The notes under the pieces: model-generated | What the model was told of the DNA's origin: nothing | Seen by the model: the letters and a program-made list of their open reading frames with translations, nothing else | Database searches by the model: none | Translations under genes and position numbers: made by a program | Origin: a virus | Virus record (IMG/VR): IMGVR_UViG_3300043421_000112 | Location: 1-22,295 of that record | Direction: 5' to 3' (one strand) | DNA: 22,295 nucleotides | Part shown: positions 20,132 through 22,295 of the stretch, piece after piece | Layout of the letters: each line of letters begins with the position of its first letter | Position numbering within the stretch: position 1 is the stretch's first letter

Positions 20132-20752
20132 TTAGCCATTTGCCAACCCAGGGAGAACACGATGCGCACCATCACCATGATCAAGATCGGCGCCGACGGC
20201 CAGCACCTGCCCGCGGACGCCACCGACCACGCCGCCGTGCTGCTGCCCGACCACGGGCTGATGTTCACCGCGCGCGTCATCAACGCCGAGGAGGCGCCGC
20301 AGCTCGACCTCGAGCAGCAGTGCACTCAGCTCACCTGCGCCGGCTTCACCGACTGGACGATGCCGGAGATCGACCAGCTCGAGCTCATCATCGATCGCAC
20401 GCGCCACTCGCCCGCGCTGAACACCGATTTCTTCCTCGACATCCCGCTCGACTGGCTGTGGAGCAAGACGCCGTGCGCCTGGTCGAGCAAGGACGCGGCG
20501 GGCGTGTCGGCCGCCGCGTGGTACGTCTCTTCCCACTACGGCCACGTCGGCAGCTACCACCGCGGCAACGGGTTCGCGTTGGCCGTCCGCCGCGTCGGTC
20601 AGTAGTTAGCCATTTGCCAACCAGGGAGAACACGATGCGCACCATCACCATGATCAAGATCGGCGCCGACGGCCAGCACCTGCCCGCGGACGCCACCGAC
20701 CACGCCGCCGTGCTGCTGCCCGACCACGGGCTGATGTTCACCGCGCGCGTCA
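19997..20752 (+). repeat. ~474-bp tandem duplication with a hypervariable core
   Basis: Block 19997-20050 equals 20474-20527 (54 bp identical), and 20096-20279 equals 20570-20752 apart from one base (CCC against CC in the spacer). Between them lie the variable segments 20051-20095 (45 bp) and 20528-20569 (42 bp). The second repeat unit is cut at 20752. The unit joins the 3' end of one DUF1566 gene to the 5' end of the next, as produced by unequal crossing-over. Confidence 0.85.
20162..20605 (+). CDS. DUF1566/Lcl_C-domain protein, paralog 2
   Basis: A 147-aa protein without the basic N-terminal tail. It starts MRTITMIKIGADGQHLPADATDHAAVLLPDHGLMFTARV and ends in the same DUF1566 block: FTDWTMPEIDQLELIIDRTRHSPALNTDFF, WLWSKTPCAWSSKDAAG, AAAWYV, FALAVRRVGQ. 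Codons 123-136 (20528-20569) form the variable segment. The 54 bases before and 36 coding bases after this segment match paralog 1 exactly. GGGAG ribosome site upstream. Its own 5' end is duplicated again downstream at 20635. A short N-terminal beta domain in front of the lectin-like part is a common arrangement for this family. Confidence 0.8.
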   Translation: MRTITMIKIGADGQHLPADATDHAAVLLPDHGLMFTARVINAEEAPQLDLEQQCTQLTCAGFTDWTMPEIDQLELIIDRTRHSPALNTDFFLDIPLDWLWSKTPCAWSSKDAAGVSAAAWYVSSHYGHVGSYHRGNGFALAVRRVGQ

Positions 20753-20778
20753 GCGAGTGCGGAGTGGCGGAGGGGTAA
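20635..20778 (+). pseudogene. Truncated third DUF1566 paralog
   Basis: A 47-codon remnant identical to the first 39 codons of paralog 2, then diverging into SECGVAEG and a TAA. The whole DUF1566 domain is missing. The ribosome site and ATG are intact, so a short peptide may still be made. Its TAA overlaps the excisionase ATG (TAATG), so its main present role may be translational coupling of excisionase. It is the broken end of the tandem duplication. Confidence 0.75.
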
Positions 20779-20975
20779 TGCAACTGATCACCCCGCCAGC
20801 CTGGGCCGAAAAATACTTCGCCGAAGGCAGCCGGCCGGCGGAAACGACCCTGCGCCGTTGGATGCAGACCGGCGCAGTGCCGGCGCGCAAGATCGGCGGA
20901 AGCTGGTTCATCGACGAACACGCCTGGCTGTCCGGCGGGGATGATCTGGTGGCGCGCGTACTGCAGGCGGGGTAG
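20778..20975 (+). CDS. xis: Excisionase / helix-turn-helix directionality factor
   Basis: A 65-aa protein, MQLITPPAWAEKYFAEGSRPAETTLRRWMQTGAVPARKIGGSWFIDEHAWLSGGDDLVARVLQAG. This is the MerR-like winged-helix of lambda-type excisionases: helix AEKYF, recognition helix ETTLRRWMQTGAVPARKIGG and wing SWFIDEHAWL. It would bend att DNA and push recombination toward excision. The ATG at 20778 shares a base with the preceding TAA and has a GGAGGGG ribosome site. It ends 3 bases before the integrase start, as in a xis-int pair. Confidence 0.85.
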   Translation: MQLITPPAWAEKYFAEGSRPAETTLRRWMQTGAVPARKIGGSWFIDEHAWLSGGDDLVARVLQAG

Positions 20976-20978
20976 CGT

Positions 20979-22097
20979 ATGGGCATCATGGGGCGACCAC
21001 GATCGAGCGCGCGGGCCGGCTGGCCGGACAACCTCTACACGTGCAAGGACGGCTACAAGTACCGGCATCCGATCAGCCGCAAGGACACGTGGATGGGCAA
21101 GGATCGCGCGCGCGCGTTCGAAGCCGCGCGCAAGCTCAACGCGCTGCTGACGCCCGGCAACGACCTCGTCGGCCGCGTCGTGGCGAAGTCGGAAACGATC
21201 GCCGACGCGATCAAGGTGTTCCGCACCGACGACATGCCGGGCCGCAAGTGGGCGGCGAAAACGGCCGATCTGTACGGCAACATCCTCAAGCGCATCGAGG
21301 CGCACATCGGCGAACGCGAAGTCGCCGGCGTCACCGTGCGCGACTGCGCCACCTTCGTGCGCGAAGTCACCACCTCGCAGCGCGCGCGGCAGCAGTTCCG
21401 CCTCGCGCTCACGTGGGTGCTCGCGTGCGCGGTCGAGGAGGGCTGGATCGACACCAACCCGGCCCTGCAGACGCGCAAGGCAAACTACGAGCGCCAGCGC
21501 GAGCGATTGTTGAAACCGGTCTACGACGCCATCTGGCAGCACGCGCCGGGCTGGCTGCGCAACGCGATGGACCTCAGCCTGCTCACGCTGCTGCGCCGCG
21601 AAGACGTCGTTTGCGCGCGCTTCGAGGACGTGCGCGAGAACAAGCTGCACGTGATCCCCGGCAAGACTGAGGGCACCACCGGCGCGCGCCTGCGCATCGC
21701 GCTCGACGGCGACCTAGCCGCGGTCATCGCCCGCTGCCGCGACAACATCGTCTCGCCCTACCTGATCCACCGCCTGCCGGAAAAGGCGCGCCCCACGAAC
21801 ATGCGTGCGAAGACGCGGCTACACCACACCCAAGTGCTGCCAGAGCAACTCTCCCGCGCGTTCGCCGACACCCGTGACGCCGCGCTGGCCGCGCACCCCG
21901 GCCTGGTCGGCGACAACCCGCCCACGTTCCACGAAATCCGCAGCCTCGGCGGTGCCCTGCTGCGCGACGCCGGCTGGACCGACGTCCAGGTGCAAGCGCT
22001 GATGGCGCACTCCGACGTCGACATGACCCGGCACTATCTCGAAGGCCATGAAGCCCCGTGGACCGACGTCAAGACCGGCCTGTCGCTGCAGCGATAG
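20979..22097 (+). CDS. int: Tyrosine-family site-specific integrase
   Basis: A 372-aa integrase that recombines attP with attB. It has an N-terminal arm-binding region (~1-60, GRPRSSARAGWPDNLY and a basic patch), a SAM-like core-binding domain (~70-165) and a catalytic domain with R206/R207 (LLRRED), K229, H318 and R321 (HEIR), H344 and nucleophile Y353 (MAHSDVDMTRHYL). Length is typical. ATG 20979 is chosen; ATG 20988 is possible. The tRNA-Pro 3' fragment lies 73 bases after the stop, the usual int-att arrangement. It appears intact and likely active. Confidence 0.95.
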   Translation: MGIMGRPRSSARAGWPDNLYTCKDGYKYRHPISRKDTWMGKDRARAFEAARKLNALLTPGNDLVGRVVAKSETIADAIKVFRTDDMPGRKWAAKTADLYGNILKRIEAHIGEREVAGVTVRDCATFVREVTTSQRARQQFRLALTWVLACAVEEGWIDTNPALQTRKANYERQRERLLKPVYDAIWQHAPGWLRNAMDLSLLTLLRREDVVCARFEDVRENKLHVIPGKTEGTTGARLRIALDGDLAAVIARCRDNIVSPYLIHRLPEKARPTNMRAKTRLHHTQVLPEQLSRAFADTRDAALAAHPGLVGDNPPTFHEIRSLGGALLRDAGWTDVQVQALMAHSDVDMTRHYLEGHEAPWTDVKTGLSLQR

Positions 22098-22123
22098 GGA
22101 GGAAATAGGGAGGAATAGGGAGG
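22094..22123. repeat. Three tandem ATAGGGAGG repeats after integrase
   Basis: ATAGGGAGG begins at 22094, 22105 and 22115, so the spacing is 11 and 10 bases, about one helical turn. The first copy overlaps the integrase stop. Helically phased repeats next to att suggest binding sites for excisionase or integrase arm contacts, but this is inference. Confidence 0.55.
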
Positions 22124-22142
22124 CGCGGAAAACGGCACGCGC

Positions 22143-22244
22143 GCAAGCTATTGAAGTACAAGCGTAAAATGGTCGGGGCGGCGGGATTCGAACCCACGAC
22201 CCCCTGCCCCCCAGGCACCGGCCGTCACAAACGCAAACTATTGA
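22143..22244. other. attP: Phage attachment site (attP-like) with flanking arm repeats
   Basis: The core 22170-22217 is the minus-strand 3' part of a tRNA-Pro(GGG) gene: CCA end, acceptor 3' strand, full T arm (GTGGG TTCGAAT CCCGC), variable loop, 3' anticodon stem GCAGG and loop with GGG. Flanking it are direct repeats GCAAGCTATTGA (22143-22154) and GCAAACTATTGA (22233-22244), one mismatch apart, resembling integrase arm sites. The D arm and 5' acceptor strand are absent to the right. Phage-like sequence on both sides favours attP over a host junction. Confidence 0.65.
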
Positions 22245-22295
22245 TTAGGCTGGAATTTGCCACGCCACGGCTGGGCAAACAAACCGCCGATGGCG

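Noticed and set aside
19457-22097. Reverse transcriptase or template repeat of a retroelement near the DUF1566 genes
   Set aside because: No frame shows RT motifs such as YxDD and no second copy of the variable-region flanks exists beyond the tandem duplication.
22170-22245. Complete tRNA-Pro gene
   Set aside because: Only the 3' part from the anticodon loop to CCA is present; the D arm and 5' acceptor strand cannot be found to the right.

Overview
The window is most of one arm of a temperate tailed phage (Caudoviricetes, siphovirus-type head genes) from a GC-rich Gram-negative host. A Xanthomonadales-type host (Xanthomonas/Lysobacter/Luteimonas-like) is suggested by the very high GC, the C/G-biased third codon positions and a DUF4124 exported protein. 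This assignment is inference. A 3' tRNA-Pro(GGG) fragment beside the integrase marks the attachment site. No 5' tRNA half follows it, so the sequence looks more like attP (free or circularised phage, or tandem elements) than a simple host junction.

Layout. Positions 42-7022 (minus strand) hold the packaging and head module: terminase small and large subunits, a Mor/C-like regulator, gpW-like joining protein, lambda-type portal, a prohead protease fused to the major capsid protein, and a DUF2190 decoration protein. Positions 7151-10880 (minus) hold the replication module: a CII-like regulator, two small proteins, a CHC2/Toprim primase and a VapE-type helicase. A 254-bp array of 10-bp iterons around a central hairpin follows and is a likely replication origin. 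Positions 10881-12906 are the lysogeny/switch region: small single-gene modules separated by copies of a hairpin repeat, then two divergent HTH regulators sharing palindromic operators. Positions 12939-13490 encode a secreted DUF4124 protein. Positions 13655-19360 (plus) are a tightly overlapped early operon of small proteins, including a cytosine methyltransferase that has lost its catalytic core, a DnaJ-like zinc protein and an ASCH-domain protein. Positions 19457-22097 carry two DUF1566/Lcl_C paralogs plus a truncated third copy, an excisionase and a tyrosine integrase, followed by the att site.

How it works together. A repressor binding TTAGCACTnnAGTGCTAA-like sites probably shuts both the divergent regulator region and the early plus-strand promoter at 13579-13607, whose -35 and -10 boxes lie within or overlap two operators. 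The CII-like gene heads the leftward transcript through primase and helicase toward packaging and head genes. Excisionase and integrase act at the att site directly to their right.

Most notable signals: (1) a 14/15-codon hypervariable block between near-identical flanks in the two DUF1566 proteins, with every substitution at codon positions 1 or 2, as expected of a diversity-generating-retroelement target although no reverse transcriptase is in the window; (2) the symmetric iteron/hairpin putative origin; (3) the hairpin-repeat-bounded modules in the immunity region; (4) the methyltransferase with an apparent in-frame loss of motifs II-VI.
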